DNA from: Stomatobaculum sp. F0698
GTDB taxonomy: Bacteria; Bacillota; Clostridia; Lachnospirales; Lachnospiraceae
Assembly (NCBI RefSeq): GCF_030644385.1
Contig: NZ_CP130060.1
Coordinates: forward strand, 1 to 64,000
Length of the DNA: 64,000 nucleotides
Direction: 5' to 3'
This document shows, in pieces, positions 25,367 through 34,773 of the stretch (the first letter of the stretch is position 1; the number at the start of each line of letters is the position of its first letter). The notes beneath the pieces are model-generated. The model was not told the DNA's origin. It did no database searches and saw only the letters and a list, made by a program, of their open reading frames with translations. Position numbers and translations under genes: made by a program.

Positions 25367-26806
25367 ATGGCAGAGGAAAAAAAGGCGGTCAAAGAAATTA
25401 CTTCGATGGATCGGGATTTCGCACAGTGGTATACGGATGTTGTGCGGAAGGCAGAGCTCTGCGACTATACGAGCGTCAAGGGATGTATGGTCATTCAGCC
25501 CGCCGGTTATGCAATCTGGGAGCGCATCCAGAGTCTCCTCGATCGGCGCTTTAAGGCGACAGGCGTAAAAAATTGCTACATGCCGCTTTTTATTCCGGAG
25601 AGTCTGCTCGACAAAGAGAAAGATCATGTGGAGGGCTTCGCGCCGGAAGTGGCCTGGGTCACCCAGGGCGGCCTCGAGCCTCTGCAGGAGCGCCTTTGCG
25701 TGCGCCCGACTTCGGAGACCCTGTTCTGCGATTACTATGCCAAGAATGTGCATTCCTACCGTGACCTGCCGCAGGTGCTGAACCAGTGGTGCTCGGTGGT
25801 GCGCTGGGAGAAGACGACCCGTCCCTTCCTCCGCTCCCGCGAGTTCCTCTGGCAGGAGGGACACACCGTACACGCGACCGCGGAAGAGGCGCAGGAGAGA
25901 ACCGAGCAGATGCTGAATCTCTATGCGGATTTCTGCGAGCAGGAACTCGCAATTCCGGTGGTGCGCGGTCAGAAGACCGATAAGGAGAAGTTTGCCGGTG
26001 CGGTCGCGACCTATACGATCGAGTCTCTGATGCACGACGGCAAGGCGTTGCAGAGCGGTACGAGCCACAACTTCGGCGACGGCTTTGCACGTGCTTTCGG
26101 CATGCAGTTCCAGGACAAGGACAACAGCCTGAAATATATGCACCAGACTTCCTGGGGCATGACCACCCGTATGATAGGCGCACTCATCATGGTGCACGGC
26201 GACGACTCCGGTCTCAAGATGCCGCCGCACATTGCGCCGATTCAGGTCACGATTGTCCCGGTTGCCATGCACAAGGAAGGCGTTTTGGAGCGGGCGAAGG
26301 CGCTCGCGGCAGAGCTTGAAGCGGCAGGCGTACGCGTCAACGTGGACGACACGGATCGCCGTCCCGGCTTCAAGTTTGCGGAGTGTGAGATGCGCGGCGT
26401 GCCGCTTCGCATCGAGCTCGGACCGAAGGATATCGAGGCGGGCAGCTGCGTGCTGGTGCGCCGCGACAACGGTGAGAAATCCGAGGCAGCACTCGAAGGC
26501 ATTGCCGTTACCGTTGCGGATATGCTCGAGACCATCCAGAAGGCCATGTACGAGAGAGCCAAGGAGCACCGCGACACACATACCTACGATGTGAAGAGCA
26601 TGGAGGAGTTCGCGGAGACCGTAAAGAACCGCCCGGGCTTTGTCCGTGCGATGTGGTGCGGCGATCGCGCCTGCGAAGACAAGATCAAAGAGGAGGTCGG
26701 TGCAACGAGCCGCTGCATTCCCTTTGCCCAGGAAACAATCTCCGAGACCTGTGTCTGCTGCGGTAAGCCCGCGAAAAAGATGGTCTACTGGGGAATCGCA
26801 TACTAA
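25367..26806 (+). CDS. proS: Prolyl-tRNA synthetase (short, archaeal/eukaryotic-type ProS)
   Basis: Charges tRNA-Pro. The 479-residue class II synthetase lacks the roughly 180-residue editing insert of the usual bacterial enzyme and ends in the C-terminal domain with Cys residues (CVCCGKPA) and the family-typical aromatic C-terminus (YWGIAY). Motif 2 lies in [20 protein letters not shown] and motif 3 in [15 protein letters not shown]. This ProS type occurs in many Clostridia. It follows prs by 15 bases. Confidence 0.94.
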   Translation: MAEEKKAVKEITSMDRDFAQWYTDVVRKAELCDYTSVKGCMVIQPAGYAIWERIQSLLDRRFKATGVKNCYMPLFIPESLLDKEKDHVEGFAPEVAWVTQGGLEPLQERLCVRPTSETLFCDYYAKNVHSYRDLPQVLNQWCSVVRWEKTTRPFLRSREFLWQEGHTVHATAEEAQERTEQMLNLYADFCEQELAIPVVRGQKTDKEKFAGAVATYTIESLMHDGKALQSGTSHNFGDGFARAFGMQFQDKDNSLKYMHQTSWGMTTRMIGALIMVHGDDSGLKMPPHIAPIQVTIVPVAMHKEGVLERAKALAAELEAAGVRVNVDDTDRRPGFKFAECEMRGVPLRIELGPKDIEAGSCVLVRRDNGEKSEAALEGIAVTVADMLETIQKAMYERAKEHRDTHTYDVKSMEEFAETVKNRPGFVRAMWCGDRACEDKIKEEVGATSRCIPFAQETISETCVCCGKPAKKMVYWGIAY

Positions 26807-26811
26807 AACCG

Positions 26812-26848
26812 TGAGGGCTGCCGCAATGAGCGCGACAGCCCTCATTTT
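26812..26848 (+). terminator. Intrinsic terminator after proS
   Basis: TGAGGGCTG pairs with CAGCCCTCA across a 15-base loop and is followed by TTTTG. Confidence 0.75.
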
Positions 26849-26874
26849 GACTTTGCGGCTGAGAAGGGAGAGTG

Positions 26875-28113
26875 ATGCGCATGCACTTGCCGGAGACGGT
26901 GAGAGAAATTTTGAGGAAACTGGAGACGGCGGGCCATCAAGCCTATGCGGTCGGCGGCTGTGTGCGGGACAGCATACTGGGAAAAGAGCCGGACGACTGG
27001 GATATCACAACGGATGCGCGCCCCGAGGAGGTCAAGGACCTGTTTCCGCGCACGGTGGACACGGGACTGCAGCACGGCACGGTGACGGTTTTGATGGGCG
27101 GTGAGGGCTATGAGGTCACGACCTACCGCATTGACGGCGCTTATACGGACGGGAGACATCCGGACAGCATTCGCTTTACGCCCTCGCTCGAGGAAGATTT
27201 AAAACGGCGGGACTTCACCATCAATGCGATGGCGGTTTCGGAGCGCGGGGAGCTGGTGGATCTCTTCGGCGGACAGGAAGATTTGCGACAAGGCTGCATC
27301 CGCTGTGTCGGCGATGCGCGTGAGCGCTTCCGGGAGGATGCCCTCCGCATGCTCCGCGCCGTGCGCTTTGCCGCACAGTTGAATTTTGCCATTGAGGCGG
27401 AGAGCTTTGCGGCAATCGCGGAACTCTCGGAAAATTTAAAGTTGGTCAGCAAGGAACGCATTTTGGCGGAACTCTCGAAGCTCCTGCTCTCGGACCATCC
27501 GGAGAAAGCGGAACTCTTATACGAGTCGGGGCTGGCACCGCAGATGGCGACACATTTTCCGGGCTTTCACCCGGATTACCGCACGGCAACGCTCCCGAAG
27601 GAAAAAGCCCTGCGCTTTGCCGCGGCGAGTGAGGCCCTTTTACCGGCGGAGCTGGCGGCGCTTTTGAAGGAATTGAAGAGCGACCGGGCGACCGCGGAGC
27701 GCGCCCGGCTTTTAGCGGAGGAACTGAAGCGCCCGCTACCCTCGGGAGAGGCGGCGCTCAGGAAGCGCCTTTCGGCCATCGGAGACGAAGCCTTTCTTCA
27801 GCTCATGTGCCTCAAGGAGGCGGGCTACGGTGCGGGTGGGGAGCCCTGTTCCGGAGAAGCCTTGGCGGCGCGACTCGCGAACCTTCGCGCGTTGCGGGAA
27901 GGCATTTTAAAGCGGGGCGACTGTCTCGGACTCTCGGATCTCGCAATCGGCGGGGCGGATCTTCTTGCGCTCGGGATACCGAAGGGGCCGGCGCTCGGTG
28001 ACTGTCTGCGTACCCTTCTGGACTATGTACTTGAGGATCCCGCGCGGAATAAGAGAGCGCTTCTTCTCGCGTACGCGAAGGAGAGGCAGAATAAGAATGA
28101 CAGGGGGCAGTGA
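26875..28113 (+). CDS. cca: CCA tRNA nucleotidyltransferase (class II)
   Basis: Adds or repairs the 3' CCA of tRNAs; both tRNA genes in this window lack an encoded CCA. The nucleotidyltransferase head has AYAVGGCVRDSILG and the metal-binding Asp pair in DDWDITTDA, then RRDFTINAMA and the RFREDALRMLRAVRFAAQL neck region. It is 412 residues without a clear HD domain. Three starts are close together (GTG 26872, ATG 26875, ATG 26881); 26875 is chosen from the distance to AAGGGAG. Confidence 0.93.
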   Translation: MRMHLPETVREILRKLETAGHQAYAVGGCVRDSILGKEPDDWDITTDARPEEVKDLFPRTVDTGLQHGTVTVLMGGEGYEVTTYRIDGAYTDGRHPDSIRFTPSLEEDLKRRDFTINAMAVSERGELVDLFGGQEDLRQGCIRCVGDARERFREDALRMLRAVRFAAQLNFAIEAESFAAIAELSENLKLVSKERILAELSKLLLSDHPEKAELLYESGLAPQMATHFPGFHPDYRTATLPKEKALRFAAASEALLPAELAALLKELKSDRATAERARLLAEELKRPLPSGEAALRKRLSAIGDEAFLQLMCLKEAGYGAGGEPCSGEALAARLANLRALREGILKRGDCLGLSDLAIGGADLLALGIPKGPALGDCLRTLLDYVLEDPARNKRALLLAYAKERQNKNDRGQ

Positions 28114-28114
28114 G

Positions 28115-29845
28115 ATGAGAGTGCGAAAGATAGCAGCGACCGTGCTCGGACTTTGCCTGTTGGCGGCAAGTCTGACAGGCTGTCGCAGAGGACAGCAACG
28201 GTCGGGTGCGGCGCACACGGAAGATCCGCTGATCTGGTATAACCGGAGCGGGCTCTATGCCTATTTTCCGGGGGAAGAGATACGGGAGATTGCGAGCTTT
28301 GACAGCGAGCGCGAGACCAATGTGATACAGCGCATTCTGGGCCGTCACGACCCGAGCGCGGATGTCGCATTCAGTGCGGACCGGGAGCGCGTGTATTTCC
28401 TGAGGAATTATGCGGAGGACAATGTCTACAGCTTCTTTTCGGGAGAACTTTGCGCAAAGAATTGGGAGGGGGAGACCGAGACCGTCGCGGAGCATATTGT
28501 AAAGTATGTGCCGCTCGCGGGAGCAGCCGTGCTCGGCGAAGATAAGACGGGGGCCCTCTCGCTATCGTACCGCGGCGAAAAGGGCGGACTCTGGCAATCC
28601 GAAGTGATCGCCGCGCTGGTCCTCGATTTTCGCGTGAGCAAGGACGGAAGGCGCGCGGTCTATCTGACGGGCGACGGAGAGCTCTTTGCGCAGCGCTTCG
28701 GCGAAGCCGGAGAGAGAGTCGGAGAGCCGCAGCGCATCGGCGCCGGCATACGGCAGCTGAGCTTTGCGAGCGATGATTTGGAACAGCTCTACGGCAGCGA
28801 CGGCAGCGGGAGTATCTACTACAGTGCGGGCCTCACCCCGCTGCGGGTTGTGAGTGTGGATGTCACCGAGACCGCATTTATTTCAAAGACGGGACATCTC
28901 TACTACCTCAGGGATGAGCACAGCGTGCCGGAGAACCTCGGGAGGGCCGAGACAGATACGCGCGGAGCAAAAAAAGAGGAGCTTTCGCAGCAAGAAAGCG
29001 AGGCTTCGGAAGAGGCTGAGGAAGAGAGCGGTGTGCAGCCGCAGACTGCGGTAAACGGTCTCTCGCCGGCGCAGGGCAAGGTGCTCTGCTATTTTGACGG
29101 CAATGAAAGCCGCACGCTCCTAAAAAATGTGTCGCGCCTGAGTTCGGTCTACAGCGACCGCACACAGGGAGACCGCGCACTGGTCTGGCAGGGCGGCGGG
29201 AATTCCTACTCGATTTACCTCCTGCGGGATGACAGAGCGCTGAATACCGGCCTGCATCTCACGGACCGGGGACTTCTGGATCTCGCGTTCGATGCGAGCG
29301 AAGATAAGTTCTACTACGTGCTCTTTCAGCCGGATGCGTCTGGGGAACAAAAGGCGAATCTCGGGACGGTGTTTGAGAAGCGTTACAACGAGGAAGGAAT
29401 GGAGCGTGAGGAAGCGCTCTTTGGCGATGTGAGCGGCATCTCGAATGCACAGGGCGGCGTGGTGTTTGCCGGCGCGGAACATCCGAACGAGAGCTACGCG
29501 AGCCTCGCGGTGAACGGGGAAACCTTGGCAGAGCGCGTCGCGAGTTATCAGCTTGTGCGTGAGAACGGGAGCGCCCTCTATTACCTGAAGGACGCACTCT
29601 CGATCGGTGAGGACAAGCAGGGGACTTTGGTTCGCTGGGACGGAACCGCCGGTGAGACGGGAGAAGAGCTCTTCTACGGTGTCAGCGACTACGAAGTGGA
29701 GTCGGACGGAAGCGTGACCCTGCTCTCCGGCTACGGCGACGCGAAGGAACTCTGGTATTACTCCGTTTCCGGAGGGCGCAGACTCCTTGACAGCGCGGCC
29801 CTCGGTTTTCGACACAGCGAATCCGGACGCACGGAAAGCAAATAA
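28115..29845 (+). CDS. Lipoprotein of unknown function with repeated beta-strand units
   Basis: A 576-residue exported lipoprotein. The signal peptide is MRVRKIAATVLGLCLLAASL with lipobox LTGC, so Cys is lipidated and the protein sits on the outer face of the membrane. The body has many repeated short units of the pattern 'display value, then YYLKD or VYFLRN', such as VYFLRNYAEDN, LYYLRDEHS and YYLKDALS, which suggests a beta-propeller like TolB or DUF5050 proteins. I cannot name the family with certainty. A Glu/Ser-rich linker occurs near residue 290. The start follows the cca stop directly, and it is probably co-transcribed. Confidence 0.75.
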   Translation: MRVRKIAATVLGLCLLAASLTGCRRGQQRSGAAHTEDPLIWYNRSGLYAYFPGEEIREIASFDSERETNVIQRILGRHDPSADVAFSADRERVYFLRNYAEDNVYSFFSGELCAKNWEGETETVAEHIVKYVPLAGAAVLGEDKTGALSLSYRGEKGGLWQSEVIAALVLDFRVSKDGRRAVYLTGDGELFAQRFGEAGERVGEPQRIGAGIRQLSFASDDLEQLYGSDGSGSIYYSAGLTPLRVVSVDVTETAFISKTGHLYYLRDEHSVPENLGRAETDTRGAKKEELSQQESEASEEAEEESGVQPQTAVNGLSPAQGKVLCYFDGNESRTLLKNVSRLSSVYSDRTQGDRALVWQGGGNSYSIYLLRDDRALNTGLHLTDRGLLDLAFDASEDKFYYVLFQPDASGEQKANLGTVFEKRYNEEGMEREEALFGDVSGISNAQGGVVFAGAEHPNESYASLAVNGETLAERVASYQLVRENGSALYYLKDALSIGEDKQGTLVRWDGTAGETGEELFYGVSDYEVESDGSVTLLSGYGDAKELWYYSVSGGRRLLDSAALGFRHSESGRTESK

Positions 29846-29852
29846 AATATAA

Positions 29853-29885
29853 AAAAAGCATCCGCTGCGAGTCGGATGCTTTTTT
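29853..29885. terminator. Bidirectional intrinsic terminator after the lipoprotein gene
   Basis: AAAAAGCATCCG pairs with CGGATGCTTTTTT. T runs are present on both strands, so it can end transcription from either side, including a possible - strand RNA from the spacer at 29928-30066. Confidence 0.88.
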
Positions 29886-29927
29886 GGTGCTGCTGTTTCT
29901 ATGCAAATGATCATAAGAGGGGGATCT

Positions 29928-30066
29928 CAGATCAGGAGCTTGTTAGGGGGGCCGGGCGGGGGTAGCCGCCCGGTATGAGTATGAAAAAGCTTTGCGGTCT
30001 CAGTTAACTGAAACCCGGGCATTTCTGTCATCTTCCCGATGACAAGTACATCATACCCGAGATCTG
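29928..30066. ncRNA. Candidate structured RNA in the spacer before mreB (strand unresolved)
   Basis: The 420-base spacer has no reading frame of note but a dense set of nested complementary arms: outer CAGATC (29928-29933) with GATCTG (30061-30066); CCGGGCGG/CCGCCCGG hairpin at 29952-29973; GGTATGA (29972-29978) with TCATACC (30051-30057), which encloses GGTCTCAG/CTGAAACC (29996-30015) and TGTCATC/GATGACA (30026-30044). The third arm has a C-A mismatch read on + but a G-U pair on -, favouring the - strand. The bidirectional terminator at 29853 could end such a transcript. It matches no family I can name. Confidence 0.5.
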
Positions 30067-30189
30067 TGTCAAAATTGTGGCGCGCCTCTAAAAAAAGAAT
30101 AAAGTTTCTGAATAATGGCGGTCGAAGTCATTAAGACAATTTAAATGCGCTTTCTTGGGAAAAGGCTTTTATTGCGCAATACTTTTGGA

Positions 30190-30195
30190 TATAAT
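30190..30195 (+). promoter_or_regulatory. Probable -10 element of mreB
   Basis: A perfect TATAAT lies 70 bases before the mreB start. At 17 bases upstream only TTTTAT is found, so the -35 is weak. The transcript would have a 60-base leader. Confidence 0.55.
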
Positions 30196-30264
30196 GAATT
30201 CCAAACAATAAATAATAGGTTGTGAGGGCGCGAGCTCTCTTTTTATACTGTCCGGAGGGTTTTC

Positions 30265-31290
30265 ATGTTTAATATGTTTGGGATGAGTTCAAATGATATC
30301 GGAATCGACCTTGGAACCGCGAGTATTCTGGTTTACATCAAGGGCAAGGGCGTTGTCTTAAAGGAGCCGAGCGTCGTCGCGATTGACCGCGACACCAACC
30401 GCATTCTCGCAATCGGTGAGGAGGCGCGTCTCATGATCGGCCGTACGCCGGGCAATATCATTGCGATTCGTCCGCTCCGCCACGGTGTCATCTCGGATTA
30501 CACCGTGACCGAGAAGATGCTCAAGTACTTCATCAACAAGGCGGTCGGCAAGAAGACCTTGCTCCGTCCCCGCATTGCGGTCTGCATTCCCTCCGGCGCG
30601 ACCGAGGTCGAGAGAAAGGCCGTGGAGGATGCGACCTACCAGGCAGGCGCAAAGGAAGTCACAATCATTGAGGAGCCGGTTGCCGCGGCAATCGGTGCGG
30701 GCATCGACATTTCGAAGGCCTGCGGAAATATGATCGTCGATATCGGCGGCGGCACCACGGACATCGCTGTCATCTCCCTCGGCGGCCCCGTCGTCTCGAC
30801 TTCGATTAAGGTCGCGGGCGATGACTTCGACGAGGCAGTGGTCCGTTACATGAGAAAGAAGCACAACCTCCTGATCGGTGAGAGAACCGGTGAGGATATC
30901 AAGATTCAGATCGGTGCGGCTTACCGCCGCCCCGAGATGCTGACCATGGAAGTGCGCGGCCGCAACTTGGTCACCGGTCTCCCGAAGACCATCGTGGTCA
31001 CCTCGGATGAGACCTTGGAAGCGCTGCAGGAGCCGGCCATGCAGATTGTCGATGCCGTACACAACGTGTTGGAGCGCACCCCGCCGGAGCTCGCGGCGGA
31101 TATCTACGACCGCGGCATTGTCTTTACGGGCGGCGGTTCCCTGATTTACGGCCTCGATCAGCTTTGCCAGGAGAAGACCGGCATTACGACCATGATTGCC
31201 GAGGCACCGCTCACGGCAGTCGCAATCGGAACCGGAAAGTACATCGAGTACGCAAACGGCGACAGCACGGACGCAAAGAAGGAGTATTGA
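30265..31290 (+). CDS. mreB: Rod shape-determining protein MreB/Mbl family
   Basis: Actin-like ATPase that guides lateral wall synthesis under the membrane. The 341-residue protein shows phosphate loop 1 in IGIDLGTASILVYIKGKG, the connect region VPSG-type segment CIPSGATEVERKAVEDA, phosphate 2 IVDIGGGTTDIAVISLGG and the adenosine motif FTGGGSLIYGLD. It stands alone without mreC or mreD in the window. The following recD2 and comF genes are a common Lachnospiraceae neighbourhood. Start is ATG behind CCGGAGGG. Confidence 0.95.
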   Translation: MFNMFGMSSNDIGIDLGTASILVYIKGKGVVLKEPSVVAIDRDTNRILAIGEEARLMIGRTPGNIIAIRPLRHGVISDYTVTEKMLKYFINKAVGKKTLLRPRIAVCIPSGATEVERKAVEDATYQAGAKEVTIIEEPVAAAIGAGIDISKACGNMIVDIGGGTTDIAVISLGGPVVSTSIKVAGDDFDEAVVRYMRKKHNLLIGERTGEDIKIQIGAAYRRPEMLTMEVRGRNLVTGLPKTIVVTSDETLEALQEPAMQIVDAVHNVLERTPPELAADIYDRGIVFTGGGSLIYGLDQLCQEKTGITTMIAEAPLTAVAIGTGKYIEYANGDSTDAKKEY

Positions 31291-31294
31291 TCGC

Positions 31295-33514
31295 ATGGAC
31301 TCGCTGAGCGGCTTTGTCGAGAAAATCAAGTACCGAAACGAGGAGAACGGCTATGCGATTCTCAGCGTGGAGAGCGGCGGCGAGGATTATGTGCTGGTCG
31401 GAACTTTTCCGATGATTTCGGAGGGAGAGTACATTACAGCGGAAGGGCATTTTCAGCTTCACCCGACCTACGGCGAACAGCTGGCGGTCGAGACATACGA
31501 AATCAAGACGCCGGAGGACAGCGCAAGCGTACAGCGCTACCTGTCCTCCGGCGCTGTCAAAGGGGTGGGCGAGGCGCTCGCGAAGCGCATTGTCAAAAAG
31601 TTTAAGAACGACACGCTTCGCATACTCGAGGAGGAGCCCGAGCGCCTCGCGGAGGTGAAGGGCATCAGCGAGCGCCTCGCGATGGAAATTGCGGGGCAAA
31701 TCGAGGAAAAGCGGGAACTGCGCCGCGCCATGCTATTTCTCTCCGGCTACGGCATACGCATGAACCTTGCCGTCAAGATTTATCAGCGTTACGGGGACGA
31801 GGTCTATACCCTGCTCCGCGAAAACCCCTATCGAATCGCGGACGATTTGAGCGGCGTCGGCTTTCAGACTGCGGATGAGATTGCGCGGCGCATGGGCGTC
31901 CGCGCGGATTCGGAGACACGCATTCGGAGCGGCGCCCTCTACGTGTTGCGCCTCGCCGTGCAGGAGGGACACTGCTATCTGCCGGAGTCTGTGCTCCGCG
32001 AGCGGCTCACGAAGCTCCTGCAGTTGGAACCCGAGAACTTAAAAGAGTTGCTCGCGGAACTCCAGATGGAGAAACGCGTGGTGCTGCGGCGAACGGGGGA
32101 GGAGAGTGGGGACTGCAAGGTCTACCTCGCAAACTACGACCGCATGGAACTGCACGTCGCCGCGATGCTTGGAGAGCTTGACCTCCGGGAGGCGCGGCCC
32201 GGTATACGCGCGGCCGAAGAACTGGCCCTTTTGGAAGAAGAGGCGGCGGGGCCGGTGCTCGATGAGACCCAGCGGCGCGCGGTGCTCGCCGCGGTGCAGT
32301 CGGGACTCCTCATCATCACGGGAGGCCCCGGTACCGGAAAGACCACGACCATCAATGCGATAATCCGCTGCTTTGAGGCCGAGGGCGCGGAGATTCTGCT
32401 CGCGGCCCCGACCGGGCGCGCGGCGGCTCGCATGACCGAGGCGACCGGACGCGAGGCAAAGACCATACACCGTTTGCTTGAAGTCTCGGGGGCGCCGAGC
32501 GAGCAGAACGAGGGCGAGAACGGCAAGGAGAACTGGAGCAGCGTTCGCTTTGACCGCAACAAAGAGCAGCCGCTCGAGGCGGACTGCATCATCATCGACG
32601 AGATGAGTATGGTCGATTTAAGGCTCTTTCATGCCCTGCTCCAAGCGGTGCCGGTTGGCGCGCACCTGATTCTGGTCGGCGACAGCAACCAGCTGCCCAG
32701 TGTCGGTGCGGGCAATGTGCTCCGCGATCTAATCGATTCCGGCTGTCTGCCGGTCGTACAGCTCACACAGATTTACCGCCAGGCGGCCGAGTCCGATATT
32801 GTGGTGAACGCGCACAAGATGATGGACGAGGAGGCAATCGACCTAGGGAAGCGAAGTAAGGACTTCCTCTTTATCCGTCAGAATACGGTGGAGGGCGTCA
32901 TTGAGACCATGCTGCGCCTGCTCACCGAAAAACTTCCGGCCTATGTCGGGGCGGAGGCAAAGAGCATACAGCTGCTCACGCCGGTGCGCCGCGGTGCGCT
33001 CGGTGTCGCGGGGTTGAATCCCGTATTGCAGGCAAAGCTGAATCCGCCGGGCGCGGGTAAGGCAGAGCGAGAGTTTGCCCACGCGCTGTTTCGCGTCGGC
33101 GACAAGCTCATGCAGATTAAGAACAATTACCAGCGCGGCGTGTATAACGGCGATGTGGGTATTCTCATCGACATCAACCGCTTTACCGAGACCTTGACCG
33201 TCCGCTTCGACGAGGAGAGAGAGGTCGAGTATGGCTTTGCGGATGTGGAAGAGCTGGAGCTCGCCTATGCGGTCACGATACATAAGTCGCAGGGCAGCGA
33301 GTACCCGGCGGTCGTGATTCCGGTCTTTAGCGGTCCCAGGATGCTGCGCACGCGAAATTTGATTTACACCGCCGTGACCCGCGCGAAGAAATGTGTGGTA
33401 CTGATCGGAGAACCTTCTTATTTTTATGAAATGGTCGGGAACACAAAAGAATTGGAGCGCTACACGGGACTGGCCGCGAGATTGCGAGAACTCTCGGCGC
33501 GGGAGGAAGTGTGA
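31295..33514 (+). CDS. recD2: ATP-dependent DNA helicase RecD2
   Basis: Superfamily 1B 5'-3' helicase of the RecD2/TraA type, acting in DNA repair outside RecBCD. The 739-residue protein begins with an OB-like domain (FVEKIKYRNEENGYAILSVE), has helix-hairpin-helix repeats around residues 85-210, then the helicase core: Walker A GGPGTGKTTT, motif Ia PTGRAAARM, Walker B CIIIDEMSMVDL, motif VI region AVTIHKSQGSEYPAVV. The ATG at 31295 follows AAGGAG at 31279-31284, just after mreB. It overlaps comF by four bases (GTGA). Confidence 0.93.
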   Translation: MDSLSGFVEKIKYRNEENGYAILSVESGGEDYVLVGTFPMISEGEYITAEGHFQLHPTYGEQLAVETYEIKTPEDSASVQRYLSSGAVKGVGEALAKRIVKKFKNDTLRILEEEPERLAEVKGISERLAMEIAGQIEEKRELRRAMLFLSGYGIRMNLAVKIYQRYGDEVYTLLRENPYRIADDLSGVGFQTADEIARRMGVRADSETRIRSGALYVLRLAVQEGHCYLPESVLRERLTKLLQLEPENLKELLAELQMEKRVVLRRTGEESGDCKVYLANYDRMELHVAAMLGELDLREARPGIRAAEELALLEEEAAGPVLDETQRRAVLAAVQSGLLIITGGPGTGKTTTINAIIRCFEAEGAEILLAAPTGRAAARMTEATGREAKTIHRLLEVSGAPSEQNEGENGKENWSSVRFDRNKEQPLEADCIIIDEMSMVDLRLFHALLQAVPVGAHLILVGDSNQLPSVGAGNVLRDLIDSGCLPVVQLTQIYRQAAESDIVVNAHKMMDEEAIDLGKRSKDFLFIRQNTVEGVIETMLRLLTEKLPAYVGAEAKSIQLLTPVRRGALGVAGLNPVLQAKLNPPGAGKAEREFAHALFRVGDKLMQIKNNYQRGVYNGDVGILIDINRFTETLTVRFDEEREVEYGFADVEELELAYAVTIHKSQGSEYPAVVIPVFSGPRMLRTRNLIYTAVTRAKKCVVLIGEPSYFYEMVGNTKELERYTGLAARLRELSAREEV

Positions 33515-34251
33515 GTGCCGGTTTCGGAGAGCGCGTCAAAGAGACAGCGCTCTCCCTCTTGTTTCCGCGGCGCTGTCCGGTCTGCGGCGAAATTGTCATG
33601 CCGAAGGGGCAGCGAATCTGCCCGCCCTGCGTCAAAAAACTTGATTTTGTACGGGAACCGCGCTGCATGAAGTGCGGGCGCAGCATAGACGAAGAGGAGT
33701 CCCGCTATTGCCATTCCTGCGAGACCAGAGAGCGGCATTTCGAGCGGAATCTGGCCCTGCTCTTTTACGACGACAGGATGCGCCGCGTGATGGCGGCGGT
33801 CAAGTACCACCATAAGAAAGAGTACCTTGCCCCGCTCGGGCGCATGCTGGCCCTCAAATTCTCGGAGGAGCTGCGCCGCTTTGCGGCGGACTGCCTGCTG
33901 CCGGTTCCGCTGCACAGCGCGCGGCGGCGGGCAAGGGGCTTTAACCAGGCAGAAGAGCTTGCGCGGGAACTTGCGCGCGAAACTGGGCTTTTGCTCTACA
34001 CGGACGTACTGCTGCGCGAAAAAAAGACCGTCGCGCAGAAGAGCCTCGGGGCGGATGCGAGAATCCGAAACCTGGCTTCTGCCTTTCGGGCGGAGGCGGG
34101 CCTTGTCAGGGAGCGAAAGATACGCCGCGTGATTTTGGTAGACGACATCTATACCACGGGGAGTACGCTCGAAGCCTGTTCTCAGGTTCTGCGTGCGGCG
34201 GGGGTAGAGAAGGTTCTCTGCATTTGCCTCTGCATCGTGGCGGAAGACTAG
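33511..34251 (+). CDS. comFC: ComF family protein (ComFC-like phosphoribosyltransferase)
   Basis: A 246-residue ComF protein, needed for DNA uptake in competent bacteria. The N-terminal zinc-binding region has paired Cys residues (CPVCGE, CPPC, CMKCG, CHSC). The phosphoribosyltransferase-type domain has VILVDDIYTTGSTLEAC. The GTG start overlaps the recD2 stop. Whether this strain is competent cannot be judged from the window. Confidence 0.9.
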   Translation: MSAGFGERVKETALSLLFPRRCPVCGEIVMPKGQRICPPCVKKLDFVREPRCMKCGRSIDEEESRYCHSCETRERHFERNLALLFYDDRMRRVMAAVKYHHKKEYLAPLGRMLALKFSEELRRFAADCLLPVPLHSARRRARGFNQAEELARELARETGLLLYTDVLLREKKTVAQKSLGADARIRNLASAFRAEAGLVRERKIRRVILVDDIYTTGSTLEACSQVLRAAGVEKVLCICLCIVAED

Positions 34252-34281
34252 AGAAAATGCGTGTTTTCTTGGGGGCGCGCC

Positions 34282-34310
34282 TTGACAGCGCCCCCGGGAT
34301 GCGCTATAGT
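34282..34310 (+). promoter_or_regulatory. Promoter of the rpmG-secE-nusG-rplKA operon
   Basis: Consensus TTGACA (34282-34287), 17 bases, TATAGT (34305-34310). The -35 box lies in the loop of a GGGGGCGC/GCGCCCCC inverted repeat (34271-34295). Confidence 0.88.
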
Positions 34311-34383
34311 GACTCTGCGATAAAAGATGAGAGGTCTTTTTTTTTTGACTTCAATCGGCAAATCTAAATGGGAGGTGGAGACC

Positions 34384-34533
34384 ATGCGTACTAGAATTAC
34401 ACTTGCGTGCACGGACTGCAAGCAGCGCAACTACAATACGACGAAGGATAAGAAGACCCATCCGGATCGTATGGAAGTGAAGAAGTATTGCAGATTCTGC
34501 AAGACGCACACAACGCACAAAGAGACAAAGTAA
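34384..34533 (+). CDS. rpmG: 50S ribosomal protein L33
   Basis: A 49-residue L33 of the zinc-binding (C+) type: Cys pairs in [10 protein letters not shown] and KYCRFCKTH. It contacts the ribosomal E site. The ATG at 34384 follows GGGAGGTGGAG. First gene of rpmG-secE-nusG, the normal order in Firmicutes. Confidence 0.96.
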   Translation: MRTRITLACTDCKQRNYNTTKDKKTHPDRMEVKKYCRFCKTHTTHKETK

Positions 34534-34554
34534 ATCTTTGAGAAAGGAAGCAAG

Positions 34555-34758
34555 ATGGCTGAGAACAACAAGGCAAATTCCGAGAGCAAGGGATTTGTGG
34601 ATGGCCTGAAAGCCGAATTCCGAAAGATTGTCTGGCCGACGCAGGAAGTGCTTGCGAAGCAGACCGCTGCCGTCATTGCAGTTTCCCTTGTGCTGGGCGC
34701 GATCATTGCCGCACTCGACTGGGCTTTCCGGTTGGGGCTGACACGCGTATTTCAGTAA
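34555..34758 (+). CDS. secE: Preprotein translocase subunit SecE
   Basis: A 67-residue single-span SecE. The conserved cytoplasmic amphipathic segment FVDGLKAEFRKIVWPTQEV precedes the membrane helix AVIAVSLVLGAIIAALDWAF. It clamps SecY in the SecYEG channel. The start follows GAAAGGAAG. Confidence 0.95.
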   Translation: MAENNKANSESKGFVDGLKAEFRKIVWPTQEVLAKQTAAVIAVSLVLGAIIAALDWAFRLGLTRVFQ

Positions 34759-34773
34759 GAAGTGGGAGAGCGC

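Noticed and set aside
25193..26845. Long open frame on the - strand across proS (550 codons)
   Set aside because: It mirrors the codon pattern of proS, has no ribosome binding site or family pattern, and covers an assured essential gene. Similar long antisense frames at 6664-8127 and 55903-57561 were rejected for the same reason.
29990..30020. GCAAAGC next to a hairpin on the - strand, like part of a c-di-GMP-I riboswitch
   Set aside because: The upstream conserved GGCAAA element and the tetraloop-receptor layout are absent, and no gene lies downstream on that strand.
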